Source of the DNA: Candidatus Woesearchaeota archaeon
GTDB taxonomy: Archaea; Nanobdellota; Nanobdellia; Woesearchaeales; DSVV01
Direction: 5' to 3'
Length of the DNA stretch: 47,221 nt
Assembly: GCA_016214075.1 (NCBI GenBank)
Contig: JACRPI010000019.1
Span: forward strand, 1 to 47,221
Part shown: positions 23,455 through 31,592 of the stretch, in pieces
Layout of the letters: the number at the start of each line of letters is the position of its first letter
How positions within the stretch are numbered: position 1 is the stretch's first letter
Program-made: the position numbers and the translations under genes
The notes under the pieces: generated by a model
Databases searched by the model: none
What the model saw: the letters and a program-made list of their open reading frames with translations, nothing else
Told to the model about the DNA's origin: nothing

Positions 23455-24324
23455 ATGACTATTTCTGTTCTCGCAAAAGAGGTCGCACAACCAAAAAAGT
23501 TGACGTTCGCGCGTATTCAAAGCCCGAGCAGTATTAACACGCACAAACAATGTCCACGAAAATATTATTACTCTTATATTGAAAAAATTCCTGGTAAACC
23601 AAGCATTCATTTGACCCGCGGGAAAGTGGTGCATTCAGTTCTTGAACATTTTTTTAAAATTGATATTTCTAAATTGCCTGAAGAGAACTTCATGTTTGTG
23701 TTGAAAGTTTTTATCAACGATATGCTCGAACAATATTGGCATAAATCCGCGACTGAGTTTAATTCGCTTGGTTTGACGCGGCCGCAGCTTGATTTTTATC
23801 ACATCGAAACAAAAGACATGGTCAACAACTGGTACGCGAATTTTTTGCGAAAGCTTGCTGTGGAAATGAAGGAACACCCTGTTCTTCATTCATTTCAGCG
23901 GTTAACCCCACGAGCAGAAGTAGAATACAAATCACCAACCTATGGAGTTCGCGGGTTTATTGACGCGATCCACGAAAAAGATGGACAGGTTGTGCTCATG
24001 GATTACAAAACTTCTAAATCCGCGAAAGTCTCTCCTGAGTATCGGTTGCAGCTTGCGCTCTATGCCTTGATGTATCACGAAACACATGCTCGCTTGCCTG
24101 ACAAAGTAGGCATTGATTTCTTGAAATTTGGCGAATTTCATTTGGACGTTGATGAAGAATTGGTCAATCTCGCGAAATTTGAGTCTGAACTGATTCACCT
24201 GAACACCTCTACAACGAAAAAAGAAAATTATCCTATGAAACCAGGTCCTCTTTGTAAATATAGCTCAGGACAATGTGATTATTATGGAAAATGCTTTGGC
24301 AACGCGAGAAGCCAGTATGGGTGA
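23455..24324 (+). CDS. RecB/Cas4-like PD-(D/E)XK nuclease with likely Fe-S cluster
   Basis: A 289-residue nuclease of the PDDEXK_1 group. The N-terminal SSINTHKQCPRKYYYSYIEK carries the first Cys of a cluster; RGKVVHSVLEHF supplies the family His; the catalytic core is RGFIDAIHEKD then VVLMDYKTSK (D...D-x-K); QLALYALMY is the conserved Gln/Tyr motif; three C-terminal cysteines occur in CKYSSGQCDYYGKC. The Cys pattern fits a 4Fe-4S cluster as in Cas4 and AddB. No cas genes or CRISPR are in the window, so a repair or general DNA-end-processing role is more likely. Confidence 0.88.
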   Translation: MTISVLAKEVAQPKKLTFARIQSPSSINTHKQCPRKYYYSYIEKIPGKPSIHLTRGKVVHSVLEHFFKIDISKLPEENFMFVLKVFINDMLEQYWHKSATEFNSLGLTRPQLDFYHIETKDMVNNWYANFLRKLAVEMKEHPVLHSFQRLTPRAEVEYKSPTYGVRGFIDAIHEKDGQVVLMDYKTSKSAKVSPEYRLQLALYALMYHETHARLPDKVGIDFLKFGEFHLDVDEELVNLAKFESELIHLNTSTTKKENYPMKPGPLCKYSSGQCDYYGKCFGNARSQYG

Positions 24325-24689
24325 TCTTTATTTCATTACGCCTTGCTCATGCGCTTACTGCTCCTTTGGAAGAACTTCTTGGAAGTGATCCAGAAGGTAG
24401 AGGAGATTATCAACGAATCTCACGCTGCATTGTTGCGCATCGTTTTTCTCGCTATCCTGAACGAAGGGCTTATGCATTTACTCAGCTCCAAGTGACACTC
24501 CCCTTCAAAGGTGGTGTCGAGGTTGTCTATTTTGAGGAAGAGGGAATTACTTCTGCTTATCTTCGCATTGCCGTTGCGCCAGAAAAATTGATGTTTGTCG
24601 CGAATTATGGTTTTCCCTACATCGAAGAAGTTCCTGATGAGGAAGAGAAAAAACTTTGGAGAGAGGCAGGATTGGTTAAGGATGATTGA
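24321..24689 (+). CDS. Hypothetical protein coupled to the nuclease gene
   Basis: A 122-residue protein starting at GTG 24321, which overlaps the nuclease stop by four bases (GTGA). It reads MIFISLRLAHALTAPLEELL, then a beta-rich stretch (RRAYAFTQLQVTLPFKGGVE) and an acidic end (VPDEEEKKLWREAGLVKDD). I recognise no family. Tight coupling suggests a function with the nuclease, but nothing in the sequence defines it. An in-frame ATG at 24291 would lie inside the nuclease gene. Confidence 0.55.
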   Translation: MIFISLRLAHALTAPLEELLGSDPEGRGDYQRISRCIVAHRFSRYPERRAYAFTQLQVTLPFKGGVEVVYFEEEGITSAYLRIAVAPEKLMFVANYGFPYIEEVPDEEEKKLWREAGLVKDD

Positions 24690-24694
24690 GCGGT

Positions 24695-25081
24695 TCATGC
24701 TTCTATTTCAACGAGTATCAAACCAAACTCCTTTAATCGTTCAAAATGTTTTTTGTTATAGGTCAATAATTCAATATCATTGTTTATGCAAATCGCACCA
24801 ATAAACAAGTCCTTCATATCAATTATCTTTCCATCTTCTTTTAATTTTCGTAAAATGTCACCTGCTACTCTTGCTGCTTTATCGTCCATTTCAAGAGCGT
24901 GAAGCCATTCCAACGCTTCAAAAACAGGTTCTGTCTTCTTTCGTCCATACCACACTTCAAATGTATTCACTGTTGTGATATAAAAATCTCCATCTAAAGA
25001 TTCCAGAATCCGCTTTGTCTTTTCATCTTTATTCAGAAGCGCAATAAGCACGTCAGAATCTATACATATTCTTCTGACCAT
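24695..25081 (-). CDS. vapC: VapC-family PIN toxin
   Basis: A 128-residue PIN-domain ribonuclease: ICIDSDVLIALLNKDE (Asp8), VNTFEVWYGRKK (Glu), IDMKDLFIGAICI (Asp) and LLTYNKKHFERL in the last active-site segment, where Asn stands for the more usual Asp. It is paired with a VapB gene directly upstream (22-base overlap). It would cleave a structured RNA such as tRNA when released from VapB. Confidence 0.9.
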   Translation of the reverse strand: MVRRICIDSDVLIALLNKDEKTKRILESLDGDFYITTVNTFEVWYGRKKTEPVFEALEWLHALEMDDKAARVAGDILRKLKEDGKIIDMKDLFIGAICINNDIELLTYNKKHFERLKEFGLILVEIEA

Positions 25082-25272
25082 TTTTTCCAGAGTGGATTGA
25101 GTTCTTTTACTTTCGCTTCATCCACTCCTCCTTTTCCAAAGAGTTCTAGTACTTTCTCTTTATTGCTTTTCGTTGAAAGTAATTCTCGTATAACAACAGA
25201 GTAACTTTCTTTTCCTTTTAGTCTTTTTAATGTATGATACACATCATCTGAAACGCTGATTATTTGTGACAT
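25060..25272 (-). CDS. vapB: VapB-type antitoxin
   Basis: A 70-residue antitoxin (MSQIISVSDDVYHTLKRLKG then ESYSVVIRELL) of the DUF217/VapB group with a DNA-binding N-terminus and a toxin-wrapping C-terminus (VKELNPLWKKWSEEYV). ATG 25272 fits a TATA box 26 bases upstream and starts exactly where the family starts; an extended reading from 25320 would encode an unlikely hydrophobic leader. Confidence 0.85.
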   Translation of the reverse strand: MSQIISVSDDVYHTLKRLKGKESYSVVIRELLSTKSNKEKVLELFGKGGVDEAKVKELNPLWKKWSEEYV

Positions 25273-25290
25273 AAGGTTTCTAAGTATATA

Positions 25291-25307
25291 CATATATATA
25301 AATATTG
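25291..25307 (-). promoter_or_regulatory. TATA box for vapBC
   Basis: Reverse-strand CAATATTTATATATATG is centred about 26 bases before ATG 25272. The run of alternating TA offers several registers. Confidence 0.5.
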
Positions 25308-25312
25308 TGCTT

Positions 25313-25816
25313 TTAGCCAAGATTTTTTATAATTAAAAGCAATTGCGCGAGAATATCTCCACGAAGGCGTATATGCGCGCTGTTCACAAGCGCGAGAAGT
25401 GCCGCTTCTGCTTCTGTTCTGGTAATTATCTTTTTTTTAACAGATGCAAGAAGCAATGTGGTAAGCCACCACACGTTGATTCCTTCTGCCTGACAGCATG
25501 AATAAAGTCCTGCGTCATTGGTAAGCAGAATGTCATTATGCTCTTTCGCGAGGAGAAAAACAAGAGCGTCATTTTCTTGCAGACGATGGAGACTTTTTAT
25601 CTCTTTTGTCTTCTCTTCTCTCTGCTCCACAACCTCAAACCAAACATCTTTTCCCTGCTCAAAAGACAATGTATTTTTTCCTAATTTTTTTCCTTCCTCG
25701 ACAACTTCTTTCCAGACAACAAAGGGCACTACCACTTTATCAAAATTCTTCCGAAGCAGCTCAAGCTTACCTATTGTTATGAGGGGAATTATTGCCGATG
25801 AATCCAGAATAACCAT
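25313..25816 (-). CDS. DUF3368-type PIN-like toxin
   Basis: A 167-residue PIN-superfamily protein of the DUF3368 type: VILDSSAIIPLITIGKLELL (Asp4), VVPFVVWKEVVEEG (Glu), LQENDALVFLLAKE (Asp) and ILLTNDAGLYSCC (Asp). The tail AEGINVWWLTTLLLASVKKKIIT is typical of DUF3368. It shares one base with the stop of the upstream antitoxin gene, so it is the second gene of a toxin-antitoxin operon. Confidence 0.85.
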   Translation of the reverse strand: MVILDSSAIIPLITIGKLELLRKNFDKVVVPFVVWKEVVEEGKKLGKNTLSFEQGKDVWFEVVEQREEKTKEIKSLHRLQENDALVFLLAKEHNDILLTNDAGLYSCCQAEGINVWWLTTLLLASVKKKIITRTEAEAALLALVNSAHIRLRGDILAQLLLIIKNLG

Positions 25817-26112
25817 TAAATTCCCTCAAGGATTTGGAGATCTCTTTGCACATCTTCTAAGCCATAAGGAAAGGTTATTCGCTGCAATAAATCTTGGACT
25901 TTCCATAAAGGAATATCCAGTTCCTTTGCAAGCGTTCGCAATGTTATTTCTTTCTCTTCATATTTCTTAAGCAATAATTGAAGGCGTTCTTCTTTTACTG
26001 CCTTACTCATAAGCTCGCGAATTACTTCCGCCTGTGGTTTCTGCAGTTCCTTCGATAAAAACCATATTTGCTTTGCGACGCTTTCCTGCACTCTTATTGT
26101 GAATACTTCCAT
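25816..26112 (-). CDS. UPF0175-type antitoxin
   Basis: A 98-residue protein with an N-terminal ribbon-helix-helix (FTIRVQESVAKQIWFLSKEL through AEVIRELMSKAV) and a C-terminal UPF0175 region (EKEITLRTLAKELDIPLWKV, QDLLQRITFPYGLEDVQRDL). UPF0175 proteins are the usual partners of DUF3368 toxins. GAAGGTG lies just upstream of the ATG. The promoter region holds a 9-bp inverted repeat and three GTAAC words, likely an autoregulatory operator. Confidence 0.85.
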   Translation of the reverse strand: MEVFTIRVQESVAKQIWFLSKELQKPQAEVIRELMSKAVKEERLQLLLKKYEEKEITLRTLAKELDIPLWKVQDLLQRITFPYGLEDVQRDLQILEGI

Positions 26113-26131
26113 ATTTACACCTTCTTTCGTT

Positions 26132-26176
26132 AATAAGTAACTAAATAATATGTATAGTAACTTTACTTATTGTAAC
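26132..26176. promoter_or_regulatory. Candidate operator: inverted repeat and triple GTAAC
   Basis: AATAAGTAA (26132-26140) and its exact reverse complement TTACTTATT (26163-26171) are 22 bases apart, about 20-60 bases upstream of the antitoxin start. GTAAC occurs at 26137, 26157 and 26172. The arrangement fits cooperative binding by the ribbon-helix-helix antitoxin. Confidence 0.5.
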
Positions 26177-26215
26177 CACTATTTAAATGTTGTGGTTCTT
26201 TTTTCTCTTTTTCGC

Positions 26216-26228
26216 AATGTATAAAAAC
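26216..26228 (+). promoter_or_regulatory. TATA box for the M1 aminopeptidase
   Basis: AATGTATAAAAAC is centred about 29 bases before ATG 26252. Confidence 0.5.
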
Positions 26229-26251
26229 AGATATACAGTTTTCCTTGATTT

Positions 26252-29155
26252 ATGCCAACTCCAACTGAACCGAGCACAAAAGCAGTCGCGTCTGAACGAG
26301 AATTTAAATATTATCCAGATGATTTTGGCAAGTTGCCTGTTCATGTGGAACATTTCAACCTTTTCTTTGATGTTTTCGATGACCATTCTGTTGTTTCCAG
26401 CGACATGACCATGACGGTGACCGCTGATTCGCTGCATACATTCGCTCTTGACGCGAAAAATCTTGAAATTCTCGAGGTCGCTCTTTACGACGCGGTGAAA
26501 GGAAAAAGCGCTCACCAGAAAACAGTTGGAAAGAAAGCGCTGAAATATCATTACGATCAAGAAGCGGATAAACTTCATGTCACGCTTCCTGAACCGTTTA
26601 AGAAAGGAACTGCTTTTACTCTCTTTACTAAAACTATTACTAAGCCAACTAAAAATGTTCTTGAAGGACTTTATTACGATGAAACTCCAGAGGGATGTCC
26701 ACCAACGCAAATCACGCAATGCCAGCAATGGGGATTTCAACGACTTGTTCCGTGTTTTGATGACATGACCGCGAAATGCACGTATACGACGACCATTGTC
26801 GCTGATTCGCGCTACACGAATGTCATTTCTAACGGCGATCTTGCTCCAGAGTATCATTCCAAAGAAGGAGTTGTTCAGCGAAAAGACGCTGGGCAGGGAA
26901 GAAGCATGCTTTGTTATTATAATCATACCACGCCCATGGCGCCGTATCTTTTTTTCCTTTGTGTTGGAACGTATTCGACATTCAAAAAAGAGTTTGAATA
27001 TCCGCAGGGCAAAACATTCATGATCGAACTTCTTACTCCGCTCAACGCAGATAAAGAAGCTGCTTCTCACGCGCTCGAAATTTTGAGTCATGGCATTATG
27101 TGGATTCATCTGCATACCGGCGCACACAAATATGACGCGGAAGATGTCAAGAAAAAAATATGGGAACTTGTCAAAAAACGCGATTTGTTGAAGAATGCGA
27201 AAGGCAAAGAAAAAGAACTCGCAGCTGTTCGCGATGCATTAAAAGAACTTGTTAAACCGTTGAAACTTGGTTATGTTTACACAGGAGAGGTGTATCGCGA
27301 GATTGGGATGCAGAACTCGAATTTTGGTGGGATGGAAAACGTGGGCAACACGACTATTGTCACCAACAGAATCATGCCTTTCAAGCAAATCAGCGATGAT
27401 AGTTTTGAATACATGCTTGATGTCAAATGCCACGAATTTTATCATAATTTGAATGGCAGCGAAGTGACTGGCGTTGATCCTTTTGTTCTTTGGCTCAATG
27501 AAGCAGTTACTGTGCATATTGAAACAGAGTATAACGCTTCGATTATGGGGGACGCATATAATAGAATTAATCGCGTGATGACGTTGCACGCGCCGATGTT
27601 CGGAACATTCGCGGAAGATTCCAGTCCAGCGGCAATGCCGATCATTCCAAAGGGATTTAACACTCCAGATGAACTCATCACTGGCATGACCTATGTCAAA
27701 GCGCCTGAGTTTGTTAAAATGATTGAAATTTTGATGGGCAAAGAGAAATTTGTTCAAGCGCTTGCGTTGTATCATAAACGGTTCACGCATGGCAACGCGA
27801 ACACGAACGATTGGCTCGCCGCGATGGAGGAAGTTTCTGGACTTTCGTTTCAAGAAATGGCAAAAGGATGGTTGTATAGGATAGGATTTCCTCGTCTTTT
27901 TGTCAAAAGTGCCTATGCTTCTGGAAAATTAACACTCACTGTCTCACAGAAGGGATTTGACGCTGAAGGACCTTGGCAATTTCCATTTGTTTTTTGTCCT
28001 GTTGACGCACAAGGAAAAGATATGCTTTCCACGCAAATCTATTGGGTGAAGAAAGAAAAAGAAACAATCTCTGTTTCTCTTTCTGAAAAACCAGCGTATG
28101 TTTCTGTGAATAGAAATCATACCCTTTATGGAACAGTTTCTTTTGAACAATCTGATGAGCAACGGAGCCTTCAGGCTTTGACGGACAGCGATCCGGTCAA
28201 TCGATACATGGCATTCTCTGAAATTCTTGACAATGAAAAAGTAAAATTGGTGAAAGATATTAGTGCTTCTGTTTCAGAACAATTTTTATCTCTTTACGGC
28301 AAAATTCTCGTTGATACTTCTTTGACTCCTGAAGTGAAAGCGCAGTTTCTCTCGATTACCGAATCTGTCCGCGATGATTCTGTGAATCACAAGTATAAAG
28401 AAATTTACGCGGCGAAAGAAAAATTACGCAAGGCTGTCGCAGTTCGCTACAAAAAAGAACTTCTTCGTTTGTATGAGAAACTCGCTGCTGAAAAGTTTAC
28501 TGAAACGTACATTGAACAGCAACTTGCTGGGATGAAGAATAGAGATTTGAAATTACTTTGTCTTGGCGTGCTTGCTTCTTTCGACAATGAAGAAGTTTGG
28601 AAGATGATGAAGGATCTTTTGAAAACAGCTTCTCACGCAACAGATAAAAACGCCGCGATGAGTTTGTACATTAACTCTCACGCTCCTGACAAACACAAGA
28701 GTTTGATGGAGTTTAAGAAAGAGGCGGAGCAGCATTTGGTGAGCTGGGAAAATTTCCTTCGCATTGTGGGGAGTAATAACAGTGCTGATGCAGTTACACT
28801 TATCAAAGAGATTAAGAAGGATAAAAAGTTTAGGATTGAACAGTCCAATGATCAACGTGGATTGTATTTATCTTTCGCGGCGAATCGCAAGAAGTCGCTC
28901 TTTGATGATCTTCCTTATTTTGTTGAAATTATTATTCGCATTTCCAAATTAAACGAGTATACAGGTTTTCATTTCCTCTCCGCGTTTACTGATTTAGAAA
29001 AAATGGATCTTGCTGATCAGGTTCGCTTGGTTGACGCGTTGCAGATGGTTCGTAAAGAATTGAACAAGAAAGAGCATCCAAGTGTGTACAATAATATTGA
29101 TAGAATTCTGAAAGGCTGTCCGAAAGCGGTGAAGGCGTGGAAGGAGAAGAAGTAG
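26252..29155 (+). CDS. pepN: M1-family zinc aminopeptidase (aminopeptidase N-like)
   Basis: A 967-residue metallopeptidase. The exopeptidase motif is GGMEN (residues 359-363, usually GAMEN). The zinc site is HEFYH at 394-398 with the third ligand Glu417 in LWLNEAVTV, the exact HExxH-x18-E spacing of M1. The N-terminal beta domain contains FQRLVPCFDDMTAKCTYTTT, and the C-terminal half is helical (HEAT-like). There is no signal peptide, so it acts in the cytosol trimming N-terminal residues from peptides. It is longer than typical members, partly from a Lys-rich insert near residues 295-335 (KKKIWELVKKRDLLKNAKGK). The gene symbol is by family, not orthology. Confidence 0.93.
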   Translation: MPTPTEPSTKAVASEREFKYYPDDFGKLPVHVEHFNLFFDVFDDHSVVSSDMTMTVTADSLHTFALDAKNLEILEVALYDAVKGKSAHQKTVGKKALKYHYDQEADKLHVTLPEPFKKGTAFTLFTKTITKPTKNVLEGLYYDETPEGCPPTQITQCQQWGFQRLVPCFDDMTAKCTYTTTIVADSRYTNVISNGDLAPEYHSKEGVVQRKDAGQGRSMLCYYNHTTPMAPYLFFLCVGTYSTFKKEFEYPQGKTFMIELLTPLNADKEAASHALEILSHGIMWIHLHTGAHKYDAEDVKKKIWELVKKRDLLKNAKGKEKELAAVRDALKELVKPLKLGYVYTGEVYREIGMQNSNFGGMENVGNTTIVTNRIMPFKQISDDSFEYMLDVKCHEFYHNLNGSEVTGVDPFVLWLNEAVTVHIETEYNASIMGDAYNRINRVMTLHAPMFGTFAEDSSPAAMPIIPKGFNTPDELITGMTYVKAPEFVKMIEILMGKEKFVQALALYHKRFTHGNANTNDWLAAMEEVSGLSFQEMAKGWLYRIGFPRLFVKSAYASGKLTLTVSQKGFDAEGPWQFPFVFCPVDAQGKDMLSTQIYWVKKEKETISVSLSEKPAYVSVNRNHTLYGTVSFEQSDEQRSLQALTDSDPVNRYMAFSEILDNEKVKLVKDISASVSEQFLSLYGKILVDTSLTPEVKAQFLSITESVRDDSVNHKYKEIYAAKEKLRKAVAVRYKKELLRLYEKLAAEKFTETYIEQQLAGMKNRDLKLLCLGVLASFDNEEVWKMMKDLLKTASHATDKNAAMSLYINSHAPDKHKSLMEFKKEAEQHLVSWENFLRIVGSNNSADAVTLIKEIKKDKKFRIEQSNDQRGLYLSFAANRKKSLFDDLPYFVEIIIRISKLNEYTGFHFLSAFTDLEKMDLADQVRLVDALQMVRKELNKKEHPSVYNNIDRILKGCPKAVKAWKEKK

Positions 29156-29168
29156 CTTTTTAGAGCAT

Positions 29169-29369
29169 TTATTCTTTTATTGTTTCTTTACATTCCTTAA
29201 ACTCACAATTATTCATTGGATCTCTACCGACAAAAGAACCATCTGGACATTCAGAAACATCTGCTGTGCAGACGATTTGCTCTAATTCTTCTTTGGTGAA
29301 TTCTGTTTGAGAACAGGATGTTGTTAGTATGACACTCAAAAGTAGAATTACAAGCACAATTTGTTTCAT
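29169..29369 (-). CDS. Small Cys-rich lipoprotein
   Basis: A 66-residue protein: MKQIVLVILLLSVILTTSC is a lipoprotein signal with Cys19 as the lipidated residue. The mature part VCTADVSECPDGSFVGRDP then NNCEFKEC is a short motif (ECPDGSxVGRDPxNNCEF..C) that recurs in small secreted proteins of uncultured archaea and bacteria; no function is known to me. ATG 29369 fits the TATA box (reverse-strand AACTATAAAAAA, about 29391-29404) better than ATG 29378. Confidence 0.7.
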   Translation of the reverse strand: MKQIVLVILLLSVILTTSCSQTEFTKEELEQIVCTADVSECPDGSFVGRDPMNNCEFKECKETIKE

Positions 29370-29498
29370 TCTCTTCATTTAGCTCTTCTCTTTTTTTATA
29401 GTTTCTCCTTTGCAGGACTTTTCTAGTGCGCGATTTTTGCCTTAATCAATACTTTTTTAAATATAATGTCGCTTTGCATTGTCCTTGAGGTGTTTATT

Positions 29499-30617
29499 AT
29501 GAAAAAAAAATTATTTACTTTACTCCTATTCATTGTTTTATTTCTCGCAAGTTGCAGTGATAAGACTAATGTAGAGAACAGTCCTGCTCAAAATGAAGAA
29601 ACAAGCGAGAAATGCGGCGATGGAATGTGTGATGACGCTGAACAAACAGACGCAACGCTCTGTCCAATAGATTGCGGTGGCGAAGTTTCACAACAGATAG
29701 GAAATGCAGAGCAAAAAAATTCTGTTCTTGAAGACACTTCTTCTTATCCTTCTCTTCCTGAAGAATTTACTTTCTTCGTGGATGAAGGTTTGCAAATGAC
29801 CGAAGCATCAAACCCTGGCGCTCGCGTGAACGATGATGGGACAATTTCTTTGCTCTATGAAGATTATACAGGTGATAGCCCTGCGCAATACGTCGCAACG
29901 TCAGAAGATGGCTTACTTTTTTCTGATAGGGGAGAGAGTGTCTCTAATTCTGTTGGTGGACAGTTTCGCGCAAAACAACTGCCTGATGGAACTTGGCGTG
30001 GGTATGGATACGACACCACAAAAGGGATTGAAGGCGGATGCCTGACGAGTCAAAGTTCTTTTGATGGGATTACATATACTCAAGATGAAGGATGCAGATA
30101 CACCCTTCAAGAAGAAGACGAAGGCTGGATGGGAGTTTATGATTTCTTTGCGGATTCAAAAGATAATATTGTTCTTCTGTATCTCGGAGATAAATATGGT
30201 TTAAACAATGCTCGACGAGCGTATTCCACTGATGGCGGATGGACATTCACATTTATCAACGACAATGTTCTGAACGATGAAGACTTAGGTGGTGGACAGA
30301 TGAGTTATGTTGATGAAAAAGTAATTGTCCTTTCTGACTCTCGTGTTTTCTTAGTCGCGATGCAGCAAGGAAATATTTATGGTTTTCTCAGCGATGATGA
30401 TGGTGTTTCCTTCCAACGGTATAAAGATGTTCTTTTAGAACCTGGTGATTTTGATAATGCTGAATATGGTTATGCATGGTCACTTCATGATCCGCAAATT
30501 GCACAGCTTGAAGATGGACGCTTACGGATTTATGTTGCAGTCTTGTTTAAAGTGGACGAAACAACAACAGATGATGATATGTGGGCTATTGTCAGTGCGA
30601 CGACTGTTGCGGAATAG
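29499..30617 (+). CDS. Lipoprotein with sialidase-like (BNR) beta-propeller
   Basis: A 372-residue exported protein. MKKKLFTLLLFIVLFLASC is a lipoprotein signal (LAS-Cys19). A short Cys motif CGDGMCDDAEQTDATLCPIDC follows, common as a spacer in secreted proteins of such archaea. The rest has sialidase-like repeats: YVATSEDGLLFSDRGES, SQSSFDGITYTQDEG, RAYSTDGGWTFTFIN (an S-x-D-G-G-x-T-W-like Asp box) and SDDDGVSFQRY, and probably forms a six-bladed propeller. Catalytic residues of true sialidases are not evident. GAGGTG lies 7 bases before ATG 29499, and a TATA box (29453-29468) predicts a 12-base leader. Confidence 0.75.
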   Translation: MKKKLFTLLLFIVLFLASCSDKTNVENSPAQNEETSEKCGDGMCDDAEQTDATLCPIDCGGEVSQQIGNAEQKNSVLEDTSSYPSLPEEFTFFVDEGLQMTEASNPGARVNDDGTISLLYEDYTGDSPAQYVATSEDGLLFSDRGESVSNSVGGQFRAKQLPDGTWRGYGYDTTKGIEGGCLTSQSSFDGITYTQDEGCRYTLQEEDEGWMGVYDFFADSKDNIVLLYLGDKYGLNNARRAYSTDGGWTFTFINDNVLNDEDLGGGQMSYVDEKVIVLSDSRVFLVAMQQGNIYGFLSDDDGVSFQRYKDVLLEPGDFDNAEYGYAWSLHDPQIAQLEDGRLRIYVAVLFKVDETTTDDDMWAIVSATTVAE

Positions 30618-30620
30618 TCG

Positions 30621-30654
30621 TTTTTTTTAATTTTTCTTTCTATTTCTTTTTTTT
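30621..30654 (+). terminator. Poly-T terminator
   Basis: TTTTTTTT, TTTTT and TTTTCTTTTTTTT-type runs follow within 40 bases of the stop at 30617, typical of archaeal intrinsic termination. Confidence 0.5.
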
Positions 30655-30685
30655 AAAAGAATAATTTATCCTCATTAATAACAAA

Positions 30686-30696
30686 CAATATAAACG
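30686..30696 (+). promoter_or_regulatory. TATA box for MTA phosphorylase
   Basis: CAATATAAACG is centred 27 bases before ATG 30718, deciding that start. Confidence 0.55.
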
Positions 30697-30717
30697 CTGG
30701 CTGTGTTCTTTTCTTTC

Positions 30718-31500
30718 ATGAAAATTGGCGTTATTGGTGGTTCTGGATTAGGCGACCCTAATCTCTGGGACAACGCTAAAAAAGTGAAGGTTTTTACTCC
30801 ATTTGGCGCTCCTTCTGATCTTCTCACTGTCGGCACATTTAAAGGAGTAGATATTGTCGCGCTTCCCCGCCACGGCGCGAATCATACGATTCGACCAACA
30901 GAAGTGAATTACCGCGCGAATATTTGGGCAATGAAAGAACTGGGCGTGACGCACATTATCGCGGCAACCGCGTGCGGGAGTTTGCGCGAACACATCAAAC
31001 CAGGAGATCTTGTGTTCATTGACCAATTCATTGATCGCACAACCAAACGCGAACAATCCTTCTATACTGGACAAACGATTTGTCACATTCCTATGGCTGA
31101 TCCTTTTTGCGATAAGCTGCGCACGTTGTTTGCCGCTGCCGCAATCGAGAATAGCATCGCGTATCATGCAAAAGGAACAATGGTGACGATTGAAGGTCCA
31201 CGATTTTCTTCACGCGCGGAATCTGAATTATTTCGAAGCTGGCATTGCGACGTCATTAACATGACCACTGTACCAGAAGTTGTTTTGGCTCGTGAAGCGG
31301 GCATTTGTTACGCCGCAATCGCGATGAGTACGGACTATGATTGCTGGAAAACAGATGAAGCGCATGTGACTCTTGATATGATTTTGAAAACAATGCATGA
31401 CAACGCGGAAAAAGTGAAAACCATTTTGAAAGCAGTTATTCCCCAATTGCGCGATTGGGATTGCGGCTGCAAAGAAGCGATTACAACAGCGACGTTTTGA
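30718..31500 (+). CDS. mtnP: S-methyl-5'-thioadenosine phosphorylase
   Basis: A 260-residue purine phosphorylase that splits methylthioadenosine with phosphate into adenine and methylthioribose 1-phosphate. Diagnostic segments: [94 protein letters not shown] and AMSTDYDCW. These match the MTAP branch rather than purine nucleoside phosphorylase II; the N-M-T-T-x-P-E triad binds the nucleoside. With the adenine phosphoribosyltransferase 0.9 kb downstream it closes the route from methylthioadenosine to AMP. Confidence 0.93.
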   Translation: MKIGVIGGSGLGDPNLWDNAKKVKVFTPFGAPSDLLTVGTFKGVDIVALPRHGANHTIRPTEVNYRANIWAMKELGVTHIIAATACGSLREHIKPGDLVFIDQFIDRTTKREQSFYTGQTICHIPMADPFCDKLRTLFAAAAIENSIAYHAKGTMVTIEGPRFSSRAESELFRSWHCDVINMTTVPEVVLAREAGICYAAIAMSTDYDCWKTDEAHVTLDMILKTMHDNAEKVKTILKAVIPQLRDWDCGCKEAITTATF

Positions 31501-31557
31501 AATTCTCCGCTTTTGTCGCGCTTGTCAAATGATCACTTCTCATGAAACAAGTGTCAT

Positions 31558-31570
31558 AAATTATATAAAC
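31558..31570 (+). promoter_or_regulatory. TATA box for the hypothetical gene at 31593
   Basis: AAATTATATAAAC is centred 28 bases before ATG 31593. AAAAGGAG at 31571-31578 would lie outside a leaderless mRNA. Confidence 0.5.
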
Positions 31571-31592
31571 AAAAGGAGAAAAAAGGAAAAAA

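Noticed and set aside
23455-24324. Cas4 as part of a CRISPR system
   Set aside because: No other cas gene or CRISPR array lies in the window; the protein fits the broader RecB-like group.
26183-27127. A 314-codon open frame antisense to the aminopeptidase
   Set aside because: The M1 peptidase motifs are intact on the plus strand and the antisense protein has shadow composition.
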